From NCBI GenBank assembly GCA_905182985.1, contig CAJJDN010000165.1, positions 97,709 through 161,708 of the forward strand: a stretch of DNA of 64,000 nucleotides. The letters run 5' to 3'. Each line of letters opens with the position of its first letter. The first letter of the stretch is position 1. Shown piece by piece: positions 52,501 to 63,881 of the stretch. The translations under genes and the position numbers were made by a program. This DNA comes from Paramecium sonneborni. Its lineage: Eukaryota; Ciliophora; Oligohymenophorea; Peniculida; Parameciidae. Under the pieces are notes generated by a model. That model worked only from the letters and a program-made list of their open reading frames with translations. It was not told where the DNA came from and did not search any database.

Positions 52501-55500
52501 TAATTGGATTGATTTCTTTTGTTTTCAAAGGAATGTATATTGAATCAAGATCAAAAAGATAAGATTATTTTAGGACTTTTTCTTTTCTAATTTTAAATAA
52601 TTCTAAATACGTCTTTCCTCTCAGCTTTCTCACATCATTACCAATGCTATTTATTGATTCTTAAAGATCATCTATTTTTTGTTTTATTAAATTAAGATTT
52701 TTATACATTTCTTTAAGAAAAATCAAAGTTATATCTAATTACTAAGACATATCTGATATATTATTTAAATACTCATCAAATTCCTCATATTTTATTGTTA
52801 ATTGTTTCTCTAACATTTCCTTATTAGATTAATTACCCTCAAAACGAATTTATTACTCAATAGCTTTCATATCTTTTAATTTTTAATTCATTTCCTCTTT
52901 AATACTTGTAGAAAATGATTTAAGATCATGAGAAAATAATATTTTTTACATTTCCACCATTTCTTTATTTTTAAGTAAAGCTCTTACACTTTAATCTTTT
53001 TCTATTATCCATATTTATTTTATTTATTCTTAACAAATTTATTTTAATTCTTTTTCATGAACTTAAGATTAAATTTTGATTAAATTAAATAATAAGCATT
53101 CTCTAACAATATAATCCTTACTCAAATCATAAAATTTTCTGTTTACAATTAAATCTTATCCTAAGCTATCTAATATTTCTTAATAATCTTTTTCAGTCTC
53201 TAAATTTTAGTCAGGAGATACATAATCGTAACAAAATATAGTAGCAAAATCATTTGGCTAGAATATTTTTTTCAATTTTAATTCAAAAATTTAAGTTTTA
53301 CTTTTATTTTAAATATCCATTATAAATTCCTCAAAAATTTTATGTAACTCTTATTAAATTATTAGTTCCTGAATTATTTCATTAAAATTATCTAAAATTT
53401 TATTAAAAGTTTGTTCTTTTTAATATATTAAACCTAAAAAATTTGAATCAACAAATTGAGATACCACTTCTAATTTTTTTAACAAATTTGATATTTTTTC
53501 TATTTATTAATTCCATTCTTTTATTTATTATAACAGCAATTTTTAAAATTCCTTGAGATCTTCATCATAGAAATTTTATTTTTCCTACGAAAGCTCTTTT
53601 TGATCAAATTAATTCTATTTTCCTTTTTTAAATTAATTGTAACATTCCACTATCTCTNATATTGAATCAAGATCAAAAAGATAAGATTATTTTAGGACTT
53701 TTTCTTTTCTAATTTTAAATAATTCTAAATACGTCTTTCCTCTCAGCTTTCTCACATCATTACCAATGCTATTTATTGATTCTTAAAGATCATCTATTTT
53801 TTGTTTTATTAAATTAAGATTTTTATACATTTCTTTAAGAAAAATCAAAGTTATATCTAATTACTAAGACATATCTGATATATTATTTAAATACTCATCA
53901 AATTCCTCATATTTTATTGTTAATTGTTTCTCTAACATTTCCTTATTAGATTAATTACCCTCAAAACGAATTTATTACTCAATAGCTTTCATATCTTTTA
54001 ATTTTTAATTCATTTCCTCTTTAATACTTGTAGAAAATGATTTAAGATCATGAGAAAATAATATTTTTTACATTTCCACCATTTCTTTATTTTTAAGTAA
54101 AGCTCTTACACTTTAATCTTTTTCTATTATCCATATTTATTTTATTTATTCTTAACAAATTTATTTTAATTCTTTTTCATGAACTTAAGATTAAATTTTG
54201 ATTAAATTAAATAATAAGCATTCTCTAACAATATAATCCTTACTCAAATCATAAAATTTTCTGTTTACAATTAAATCTTATCCTAAGCTATCTAATATTT
54301 CTTAATAATCTTTTTCAGTCTCTAAATTTTAGTCAGGAGATACATAATCGTAACAAAATATAGTAGCAAAATCATTTGGCTAGAATATTTTTTTCAATTT
54401 TAATTCAAAAATTTAAGTTTTACTTTTATTTTAAATATCCATTATAAATTCCTCAAAAATTTTATGTAACTCTTATTAAATTATTAGTTCCTGAATTATT
54501 TCATTAAAATTATCTAAAATTTTATTAAAAGTTTGTTCTTTTTAATATATTAAACCTAAAAAATTTGAATCAACAAATTGAGATACCACTTCTAATTTTT
54601 TTAACAAATTTGATATTTTTTCTATTTATTAATTCCATTCTTTTATTTATTATAACAGCAATTTTTAAAATTCCTTGAGATCTTCATCATAGAAATTTTA
54701 TTTTTCCTACGAAAGCTCTTTTTGATCAAATTAATTCTATTTTCCTTTTTTAAATTAATTGTAACATTCCACTATCTCTTGTTTTAATTAATTAATATCA
54801 TTTTGAGAGGACAATTTAAATTTATAAAGAAAATTATAAAGTTAAATTTAAAAAAGTAATGCTAAATTTACTTATTCATTCTATTTTTGACTAAATCTTT
54901 TTATAATTTAATCTCTTGTTGTTATAGCAATATGGAAAAGTTTTTCAATAACTGTTTTATCTTTAGAATAATCTTCTAATAATTTAAGAATTTCAATTTA
55001 TTATTGTTCAATTAAATTTTTTAAATTTAATGATGAACTATTGGTTTATAAATCAATCTGTGTGCTACTATTTTAAGTTTCATTTATTTTTAATTTCAAA
55101 TTGAACTCTAATCTAGAAAAAATATAAACTTTATGAATAAGTTAAGCTTTGTATATTCGAATTATTTTGATATTGTTTTAAATCTTCTCATCAAAAATTT
55201 ATAAATCTTCCAATGTATTCAACTATTTCTTCAAATTTGTTGAAAATATTATTATATCTTCAAGATTTATAAATTATATTGTATCTAAATGAATAAGTTG
55301 TAAAATAAAATCAATTATTTTTTGATCAATTTCTATTTCATTTTGTTCCATTACAAATTTACTATTTATTTTCCAAAAGTTTTATAGTTTTAATTGCTAA
55401 ACATTTAGCTTTTCTATAAACTTTTCTAAAATGATTGAAGCCTTGTGTAAAAATGAAGTTTTTTAATCATCCTGAATTTATATTTTAATTTATTCAAGTT

Positions 55501-57298
55501 AATTTTTATTAGAAGAGGATGAATTTTAAATTATTCTCTCAAATCTAATCATTTAGCAAAATGTTTCAATAAAATGTGCAGGAATATTTTTTAGGTAGCT
55601 AATCCAATCCTATTAAATGCTGTCTATTTCTCTTGCATTTTCTTATATCATATCTTTTTATTTATTTTTATCTTTAATCAATAATTTAAATAAATAATCT
55701 TGACAAATATCTATTCTCTTTTTTTCAATTTTGATAATAAAATCTATTTCAAATAGCAAATACGAAAATTTTACTAGAGTTTGATTTAACTCTTATTTTG
55801 ATTCTTTGAATTTATCAATATTTAATTGATATTCCAAAAAATTTTAATTTTCGTACTCTATCAGTAAAATAAATGAATTTGTAAAACCTAACTATTATTC
55901 TTTTATTGCTTCCAAGAAGCCTTTTAAAAGCGGATTTATAAGTTAAAGTTTTTTCATTTATTCATCAACTTCCAATATTTAATTTTGCTAACCTGTATTT
56001 TCCTGTGACGAATTTTATTTTCCAAATTTAAAATCATTATAAAATTAAAAAAAATTTTGTTTATTGCAAAATTTTTGACTTAAAAGTACTTATTGTAATA
56101 ATATTAATTTTGAAAATCCAAAATTATTTAAAATTTATACTGATTCTTAATCAATTTATTAAGATGAAATATTATTATTCACTAATGCAAGTGATTTATC
56201 ATAGGATAAAACTTAAATAAAATTTTATGTTATCAATTGGTTCCATAATTATTTTTGTTTAATAATATCTATTCCTTTAAAAGATTCAGTTTTTGATATG
56301 ATTAATCTATGTGAAATCAAATCAGAAAAAGAATTTATCCAACAAAAATGCACAATCCAATTATCTGAGTTTTTTACATACTATTCATACCCAATCTAAA
56401 GACTTGCTATTAAATCATTTATAGGCTTTTTGCATTAAATGTTTTTAATTATGCTCCCTTTCAACAGAAAGAAGAAATAATAAATCTGATAAGTTTATAT
56501 AGGGAACTACAATTCATTGTATTTTTCATTTAAAAAATATTTCGCAAAATCAAACAAGGCATTCGTAAAATCTTCACTAATTGAGAGTGATAATAATGAA
56601 GATATACCAGTTGTTGCAATCTTAATTAATTTTTCTTGTTGTTCTTTTGAATCTGTTCTACTATTCATTAAGGCTATTTTTATCATTGTTAGTTAGAAAT
56701 TTAACCCATTTGTCCAAAAATTTTTATGCACTTCTAGATCTTATTTAATTTAATCCACTATTTCCAACAATTCACTATGTAATCCAACAGATATAAAACG
56801 ATTATCATTATTTAACAAATAGGTATAAATGATCAATAATAAATCATTACAAACCTCTAAAACAAAATAACAAATGCATCCTGATCCCTTTAAATAAACT
56901 TATACGACAGATAGAAGTTATTTAAAACTATTTTGAGCTGAATCAAAAAGTTTCACAATCAAATTGTCATTCTTACAAATTTCACAAATCCAATGACGAT
57001 TATGTTGAAACCATTATAATGACATCATTATTTCATTTCTTGAAAAATTATCTAAAAGCTACTCACTCTTTTCTAAGAGGACATTACAATTTTATTTCAT
57101 TTTCTAATAATAGTTTCTAGGAAGTAGTAAAATTGCTTCGCTTATTTGATTTTTTGTTTTTGATACTCCACATCCTCCTCCTCGAAGGTTGGAAGCAATA
57201 GTATTTAAGCTCTTTTAACTTTGATTTAAATTTGTTGCCAAGATTTTCTTTCTTCCAAAATATTTTCCTTTTTTTGTTAATGAATTGAAGAATATCAT
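43526..57298 (-). CDS. Giant NACHT / pentapeptide / WD40 STAND-type NTPase
   Basis: One TGA-free frame from ATG 57298 to TGA 43526-43528, no introns found. As given it has 4,590 residues; after removing the artefactual copy (374 codons) the real protein is about 4,216. Positions below are for the corrected protein. Residues 1-1250: helical and coiled-coil, no known domain. 1277-1284: Walker A GQAGSGKS; 1357-1361: Walker B region (MILDSYDEM), as in NACHT ATPases; FVITSR follows (sensor 1). Near 1795: FNHKSLQEFYVAKHI, the conserved motif at the end of STAND winged-helix regions. About 1911-1946: pentapeptide repeats (LRGLSFYKSNFKNSILKDVF, ADLENAKW). From about 1956 to the end: dozens of WD40 repeats (TLKGHKGNI, IVIFWDV, SGSNDKLIRLWNLQ). 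A cytosolic signal-sensing ATPase that would oligomerise on ligand binding is the family expectation. An ATG further upstream is not excluded, because the frame stays open for about 20 codons. Confidence 0.85.
52537..54779. repeat. Artefactual 1,121-bp direct duplication around a single N, inside a gene
   Basis: Copy 1 is 52537-53657, N at 53658, copy 2 is 53659-54779; the copies look identical. The added 1,122 bases are a multiple of three, so the giant NACHT-WD40 frame reads straight through the join. The repeated protein segment is part of the helical N-terminal region and ends before the P-loop. Confidence 0.9.
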
Positions 57299-58034
57299 AT
57301 AATATATGATTTTTAATATTACTTCTAATAAATGATCAATTTTTCGCTGAAGAAAAAGAAAAATATTAATAAATAAGATTTGATTTTCTAAAAATAATAA
57401 ACTAAATAAATAATTTAAATTATTATAAAAATTGTTAATTATGATAAAATTTTCAAATAGTGTGTCTATCCTTCAACTAATACCATTCTTATAAATGTTA
57501 GATAATAAAAATATTGTAAATTTTTGTTTATTTCCAGGTATTAAAATTTTATAACATCAACTTAAAAAAATAAAAAATAGTTTTAAATAGTTTTCATTAT
57601 TTTAAAGAGCAAGGAAAATTTAAAAAAAGAAATTCAATAATTAAAAAATATCATTAACTTAATTTTTCTTATAAAAAGGCGCCAATATTGATATTTTTTT
57701 ATTTAACTAATATGTTGATATATGCTTAATTAATGGGGCTGGTAATTTTTGGGGTTGGTTGTCAATGGTTGGTTTCATTCATAAATATGCTTTCCATGAT
57801 CTAATTAATAAACATCATTAATTAATTACAATGAGCCAAATTTTGTTTAGAGAATTGATTTTTCAATCTCAGGAGTTAATTAAATTATCTCTTTTATTGT
57901 TGCTTTATTTCAATTATTAAAATTTTCAATTTAATGATTTTTTATTTGCTTTAAAATTTTTTGAATTGCCTATTGTTTTGCAAATCTTTCCTTATTTATT
58001 AAAATAATATCATTCACTCATAATCTTCAAGATA
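57299..58034. other. Intergenic stretch upstream of the giant NACHT-WD40 gene
   Basis: About 735 AT-rich bases with poly-A/T runs. A short GGGGTTGGTTG string near 57755 resembles a piece of Paramecium telomeric repeat but occurs once only. No protein-like frame was seen. The part next to 57299 should hold the promoter of the giant gene. Confidence 0.45.
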
Positions 58035-58749
58035 TTTATTAATGTTGATAGTATTTTCAAAATTAATTTTTTGAAACCTTTTATAAAAATTTAGCTAATT
58101 AAAAACTTTTTTTTATCTTAAAATTATGTAATTGAAAGTAGTATAATCTACAAAATATAATTCTTTTAAAACCTAATAAATATTATAGATTGTTGATTAA
58201 TTAATAGAATTTTAAAATCATTTTTCATCATTTTCTTTTAATTTTTAAACTTACTCCATTTTATTTTATAAAATCATGATTCAACTAATTTAGAATATTC
58301 AACTTTATTTTAATTTAATTTAATTTAATAGATTCTGGCGTATTCTTTTAGAACAAACAGTTTTTGTTCCAAAACAATTAAATGTGATAAAATCCTTACA
58401 AGTTTAAGGACCTTCAACTTTTTTAATATATTAATTATTTTTTCCAAATACATTATTTCATAATGAAATCATAGAGAATTTAAACTTTACAATTTTATTT
58501 CATAAAAATAATTTCCAATTTCATCGAATAATATTCCTCTAAAAACAGTTTTAGAATCATCATTTCTAATTTGAGTGAAGATTTCTGATTAGTTTTGTTT
58601 TAAAATGGCAAAATAATATATTTGGATTTAACATTTCTAAAAACGATAAAAATAGTGTTTTCACATTTGGCCATCAGAAATACAAACATCAACACACATT
58701 TAGTAAACTTTAAATAAAAATAGAAAATAAATATTCGTTATTTTTATAT

Positions 58750-59130
58750 TCAAAAAGATTTATTTTAACTCTATGCATAATTTTATTTAAACCCTTATTC
58801 TACTTGATTAGATTGATTTTATAATTTCATTATAATATTTAAATCTAATGGAAGTAAAGGGAAATTTCTTTTTTTGGTTTCTTTTTACATTCTCAAAAGA
58901 AATTAATATTTTACAAATTCAGCTAAATATACTTAAAGCCTATAGTCTAATAACATTAGAAATATTCTTTCCATTTCATTAATATCTTTGGTTCTTTATT
59001 GTGGAAATACTTTTGAAAAATTGTCATTTTCAAATGATTCGTCATACCAAATTTCGGAAGCTTTAATCTATTTGGATATTAATTTTGATTATTTGATTAT
59101 TAATTTTTTCTTCTTCTGAACAAATATCAT
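58750..59130 (-). pseudogene. Duplicate cyclin-box fragment (assembly artefact)
   Basis: An exact second copy of 59911-60291, lying in copy 1 of the 1,160-bp artefactual duplication. It should not be counted as a separate gene. Confidence 0.8.
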
Positions 59131-59910
59131 AATCTTAATCATTTTATGAATATTCATCATTTTCTTCATTACTATATTAGTTTTGGTGAATTTANTTTAT
59201 TAATGTTGATAGTATTTTCAAAATTAATTTTTTGAAACCTTTTATAAAAATTTAGCTAATTAAAAACTTTTTTTTATCTTAAAATTATGTAATTGAAAGT
59301 AGTATAATCTACAAAATATAATTCTTTTAAAACCTAATAAATATTATAGATTGTTGATTAATTAATAGAATTTTAAAATCATTTTTCATCATTTTCTTTT
59401 AATTTTTAAACTTACTCCATTTTATTTTATAAAATCATGATTCAACTAATTTAGAATATTCAACTTTATTTTAATTTAATTTAATTTAATAGATTCTGGC
59501 GTATTCTTTTAGAACAAACAGTTTTTGTTCCAAAACAATTAAATGTGATAAAATCCTTACAAGTTTAAGGACCTTCAACTTTTTTAATATATTAATTATT
59601 TTTTCCAAATACATTATTTCATAATGAAATCATAGAGAATTTAAACTTTACAATTTTATTTCATAAAAATAATTTCCAATTTCATCGAATAATATTCCTC
59701 TAAAAACAGTTTTAGAATCATCATTTCTAATTTGAGTGAAGATTTCTGATTAGTTTTGTTTTAAAATGGCAAAATAATATATTTGGATTTAACATTTCTA
59801 AAAACGATAAAAATAGTGTTTTCACATTTGGCCATCAGAAATACAAACATCAACACACATTTAGTAAACTTTAAATAAAAATAGAAAATAAATATTCGTT
59901 ATTTTTATAT

Positions 59911-60291
59911 TCAAAAAGATTTATTTTAACTCTATGCATAATTTTATTTAAACCCTTATTCTACTTGATTAGATTGATTTTATAATTTCATTATAATATT
60001 TAAATCTAATGGAAGTAAAGGGAAATTTCTTTTTTTGGTTTCTTTTTACATTCTCAAAAGAAATTAATATTTTACAAATTCAGCTAAATATACTTAAAGC
60101 CTATAGTCTAATAACATTAGAAATATTCTTTCCATTTCATTAATATCTTTGGTTCTTTATTGTGGAAATACTTTTGAAAAATTGTCATTTTCAAATGATT
60201 CGTCATACCAAATTTCGGAAGCTTTAATCTATTTGGATATTAATTTTGATTATTTGATTATTAATTTTTTCTTCTTCTGAACAAATATCAT
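59911..60291 (-). CDS. C-terminal half of a cyclin-Y/PHO80-like cyclin box
   Basis: A 126-residue frame (ATG 60291, TGA 59911-59913). The segment EIWYDESFENDNFSKVF ... DINEMERIFLMLLDYRLQVY, then FVKYQFLLRMQ, matches the second part of the cyclin box in cyclin Y (KVWDDQAVWNVDYCQI ... DMNELERQFLELLQFNINV ... YAKYYFDLR) and in PHO80-type cyclins. Such cyclins activate CDK14/16- or PHO85-like kinases. The first helices of the box are not in this frame. They appear to be encoded upstream at about 60420-60560, but in another frame and past a TGA, so the gene is broken or the sequence contains errors. It is read together with 60499-61617. Confidence 0.6.
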
Positions 60292-60498
60292 AATCTTAAT
60301 CATTTTATGAATATTCATCATTTTCTTCATTACTATATTAGTTTTGGTGAATTTAGATTTCTTTCAAGATATCTTAGATTTCTTATCTTAAAAGATCAAA
60401 ATCATTTTCATCTTTGCTCAAGGCTTTTCATTAATTTATGCCCTAATTTAGTAATTTGTTATGATTAGAACAATCCTATATATTATAGTTATTGTTAT

Positions 60499-61617
60499 TC
60501 AATATATAGATGTAATTAAGAAGGTTCTTCTATAGAATTTTATGAAGTATTATGATAATTCATACCTATTCCACGAAATTTGAAATTCACAAAGAAAGGT
60601 ATAGTAGAATTTTTCATTACAGATTAAATTATTCCTTTTGTTAAATTAAATATGTTTTAAGATTGCCCATGCCAAACAATTGCTCATTTCTTCAATATCC
60701 AAATTAACAAGTGTTGAGGTCAATTTTTCAATATCATCTGATAAATTCATATGTTTAATTTAAGACATCTACCAATCTGTTAATTTTTCATCTTCTTTTT
60801 TAATTTTTTTTCTAAATTTTGAATCAACCTTTATAATAATAGTGTTGTAATACTTATTTTCTTTAATTTCAGTCATAATTTTATCATCATGAAATTTACT
60901 AACTAAAATAATATCATCTTTGGCTTTAATTTTTGTATGTGCTCTACTACTGTCAGATAATAATGAAAGTGTTGAAGTTTAAATAAAATTATTAGTTTTT
61001 TTAAGATTGATTTACCATATTAATTATGAGTCACCTTTATATTTTTCCATAATTTAATTTAATGTGTAATTAAATTCATCTTCAGAATCACTCTCATCTT
61101 AAAAAAAATCAAAACCTATGTTGGTAATTATCATTTGCTTTAATTGATTAACTTTTACTTGTTATTGTTTTTATAACTATTGTAGAGCTATTATTCTTTA
61201 ATTTTGACTAGTTTTTTGTTTTTACTGAGTTATGAGTTTAGCGTTTTTTTTTGTAGAACTAGTGTTTCGAAATTTAGATTAATTGAGAGGAGTTTGCAAA
61301 ATAGTTTTAATCATTTTTTTAGTGGATGACATTATCTGAGAGCATCGCAAATTTAATTAAATCATATCCATATCCTCTTATATTAATTATTGGGCATATT
61401 ACTATAAATTATAAATTTTCAACAATTTGTATAGAGGTATAGATTCTTTATCTTCTTTTTCTTTATTGGTGAATCCTGAAATAGATGAATTCATTAAGTT
61501 TATTGATTCATTAATTTTAGTTGATTTCTTCTTATTTGACAAAAGTACTTAAGCTTTAACATGTTGAATTCGTTTTTCTTATAAATTCTAACTTTATTAT
61601 TTGTTCCACTTGTTCAT
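60499..61617 (-). CDS. N-terminal part of a putative cyclin-Y-like gene
   Basis: A frame of 372 residues from ATG 61617 to TGA 60499-60501. The first 180 residues are basic and Gln/Ser/Lys-rich. A segment near 62-92 (SIPLYKLLKIYNLQQYAQQL) is helical and SAM-like, a weak resemblance. DESDSEDEF follows. Residues near 305-330 (IEEMSNCLAWAILKHIQFNK) resemble the helix that precedes the cyclin box in cyclin Y (TIKCVALAIYYHIKN). The last part (RYELSQYFIKFYRRTFLITS) and, beyond the TGA, ITITIIYRIVLIITNYQI look like the first cyclin-box helices. So the TGA at 60499 probably interrupts the gene, and 59911-60291 is its continuation. Alternatively this is a complete, unrelated 372-residue protein. No intron that joins the pieces could be placed with confidence. 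Confidence 0.5.
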
Positions 61618-61767
61618 TTAATAATTTAGATTTTATACATTCAAATTATTTGTGAAATGATATATAGTATGAAATTGAAGAAGTATGTTTAGATAAATAA
61701 ATTAAGAGGTTGAATACATATTGAGTATAAATTTGATTGAAATTATATAATAATATTATAATAATAA
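61618..61767. promoter_or_regulatory. Divergent intergenic region (cyclin-like / LRR-ankyrin)
   Basis: 150 bases between divergent start codons; both promoters must be here or overlap coding sequence. No motif was assigned. Confidence 0.35.
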
Positions 61768-63881
61768 ATGGATTAAGAGTATGACCTATAACTACAGGTA
61801 ACTCGGAGTAAAATAAATCAGAAAAGTTCTATACCCAGATTTGCTTTTTACAATAATCTAAACGATTTTGATGAATCTTTAAAACATTTATCATTACAAT
61901 AGACTAGAATTACTTAATTGCCAGTTGGAATATAAACTAAGTAAATTGATATCTTTGAATATAAATGACAACTATATAAAATAATTGGATTATAATATAT
62001 TAGATGGATTGAAGAATTTAGAAATATTATTAATAAGAAATAATCTATTACAGAAATTCTAATTTGGAAGATTTAAGAATGTATAATAATTGGATGTATC
62101 TTAAAATCACATTAAAAAGATATCTGGTGAGATTGGAGAATTGCTATAACTTGATTAATTGTTTATTTCACATAATAGTTTTGTAGAAATACCAAAAAGC
62201 ATAACAAGACTAAAATGTATAAAAAAGTAATAAAAATAGATACTTTGAATGTATTTTAATTGGATTGGTTTAAATATGGAGATCCAGGAGTTTAAGAGTT
62301 ATTTTAATCATAGGAATTGATTTATTAATTATTTCATACAATTGAATAATGTTGGACAGGAGAAATGATTTCAGCAAAGTAATTGTTAAGTTCAATTGGA
62401 TTTAAACAATTTGCATTGAAATATTAGGACAAAGACATTTAGATTTAATATAAAATACATTAGACAATATCAAATGAAGATATTGGGATGTTGAGAACAT
62501 TGTTATCTGAACCTAAGAAATATTAAATTGATGAAATAAATTAAGAAGATTATTCACCATTAGGGTTGTCAATCTGGGAAGAGAAATATTTAGCAGCAAG
62601 ATATTTATTATATGCAAATGCAGATCCAAATAAAGGAGCGTATGTTTATAATTAATATATAGTTCATGGGCTAAGAGTTGTTTGAATATTGCTGTATCTA
62701 AATTATAATATTATTTAGTATTTGATTTAATCAAGCGAAATGTAAGATTGTTTGAATTAGATGTGTATGGTAATAATAGTATTCATTACTTATTTTGTGT
62801 ATATTAAATTAATGAAATAGAAGCATACAAGATCTTATAGTTATTATTAAAAAATGGAGTTAATGGTAATCATATTAATAATGATGGATACACTCCTATT
62901 CATTTAGCAGTATCCAAAGGATATATCTAAGTCATTGAGTATATATTCAAATAAAAAGAATACAAATTCAATTTCAGATAAAAAACACAAAGATAAAAAC
63001 ATAATTGTTTACATCTTACTGTACTCACAAGATAAATTTATATTGTCAAATTCTTTATTTATAAATTCCCAGAATTCATATTCTAAAAAGATTATCATGA
63101 TTTAATACCTCTTGATTATTTAAAAAATGATTTAACCATTTATAAATATTTAAAAGGATTTCAAAATATGGAAATTAGACACATACTTACTTAAAATGAA
63201 TTATTCTATCAATCACAAATATCAGAAGAATGTGATGATATTTTATCAATTAAAGTTTAAAGTCTAGCCTAATTAGATTACTTAGGATTAGCAAATAAGA
63301 TTCAAACAACCAGAATTAATGAAATCACTAGATAAATACCATTATCTCCTAATAATCTAAAAAGATTAGAAGAAAAGAATACATTAATGAATCCTAAAGA
63401 TTCTTAAAGAATTCAATGTCAGCTCTATAAAGGAATCAAAAAGATTGCCTATGAATTCGATAGATTATAATATAACAATATAGAAAACTTATTGAATTAA
63501 GAATAACTCTAAGAATAATTAGATGATCTTATTTAAATTAAGAAACTACTCTATTAATTAAATTGTATTAAGAATATCATTGATTCCAATGAAATCTATA
63601 ATAAACAGTGGCATTTTTAATTGAAGAGTCTCAAATATTAAATCAATAAACAAGTGTATAGTGAAAGGAATCTTGATAACCTGAAGAAGGCTTCGAATCA
63701 ACTTCTGCAAATATTCTTAGAAATTATCAAAAAAGTTGAATAATTATTCAACAAAAAAGAAAACATGGACAACCAACTGTAAGATTTTATTACCACTTTC
63801 TGTCCATCCATTCAGGTTTCGGATTGGGTAAGTTAGTAGTCTTCTTGGAATAGATTCTCAAGGAATCTAATTCAGATTTGA
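61768..63881 (+). CDS. LRR-ankyrin-coiled-coil protein with apparent frameshift
   Basis: The frame starts at ATG 61768 and ends at TGA 63879-63881. Two 23-nt introns (62217-62239, 62640-62662) are clear. The N-terminal part has leucine-rich repeats (LKHLSLQQTRITQLP; LISLNINDNYIKQLD; LEILLIRNN; LDQLFISHNSFVEIPKSI). Then come ankyrin repeats (LFELDVYGNNSIHYL; LLLKNGVNGNHINNDGYTPI, followed by HLAVSKGYIQVI; KHNCLHLTVLTRQIYIV) and a C-terminal Gln/Leu/Lys-rich coiled coil of about 190 residues. Between 61931 and 61943 the LRR reading shifts by one base and no intron of fitting length exists. The first LRR continues smoothly if one base of TATAAACTAA is surplus. The total coding length is also one base over a multiple of three. 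So there is a sequencing error or a disabling mutation. Binding partners are unknown. Confidence 0.75.

Larger units (their letters stand above)
58035..60355. repeat. Artefactual 1,160-bp direct duplication around a single N
   Basis: Copy 1 is 58035-59194, N at 59195, copy 2 is 59196-60355; they look identical. Each contains the 3' half of a cyclin-like gene. Only copy 2 is contiguous with the upstream part of that gene. A short (AATTT)n tract lies inside each copy (58311-58330 in the first). Confidence 0.9.

Noticed and set aside
57740..57775. GGGGTTGGTTG as interstitial telomere repeat
   Set aside because: Only one GGGGTT unit and no array; coincidental in a T-rich stretch.
59435..59860. 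Minus-strand 142-codon frame with protein-like text and two internal TGA codons
   Set aside because: Two TGAs in 142 codons is about the random expectation. No family was recognised, and the region lies in an artefactual duplication.
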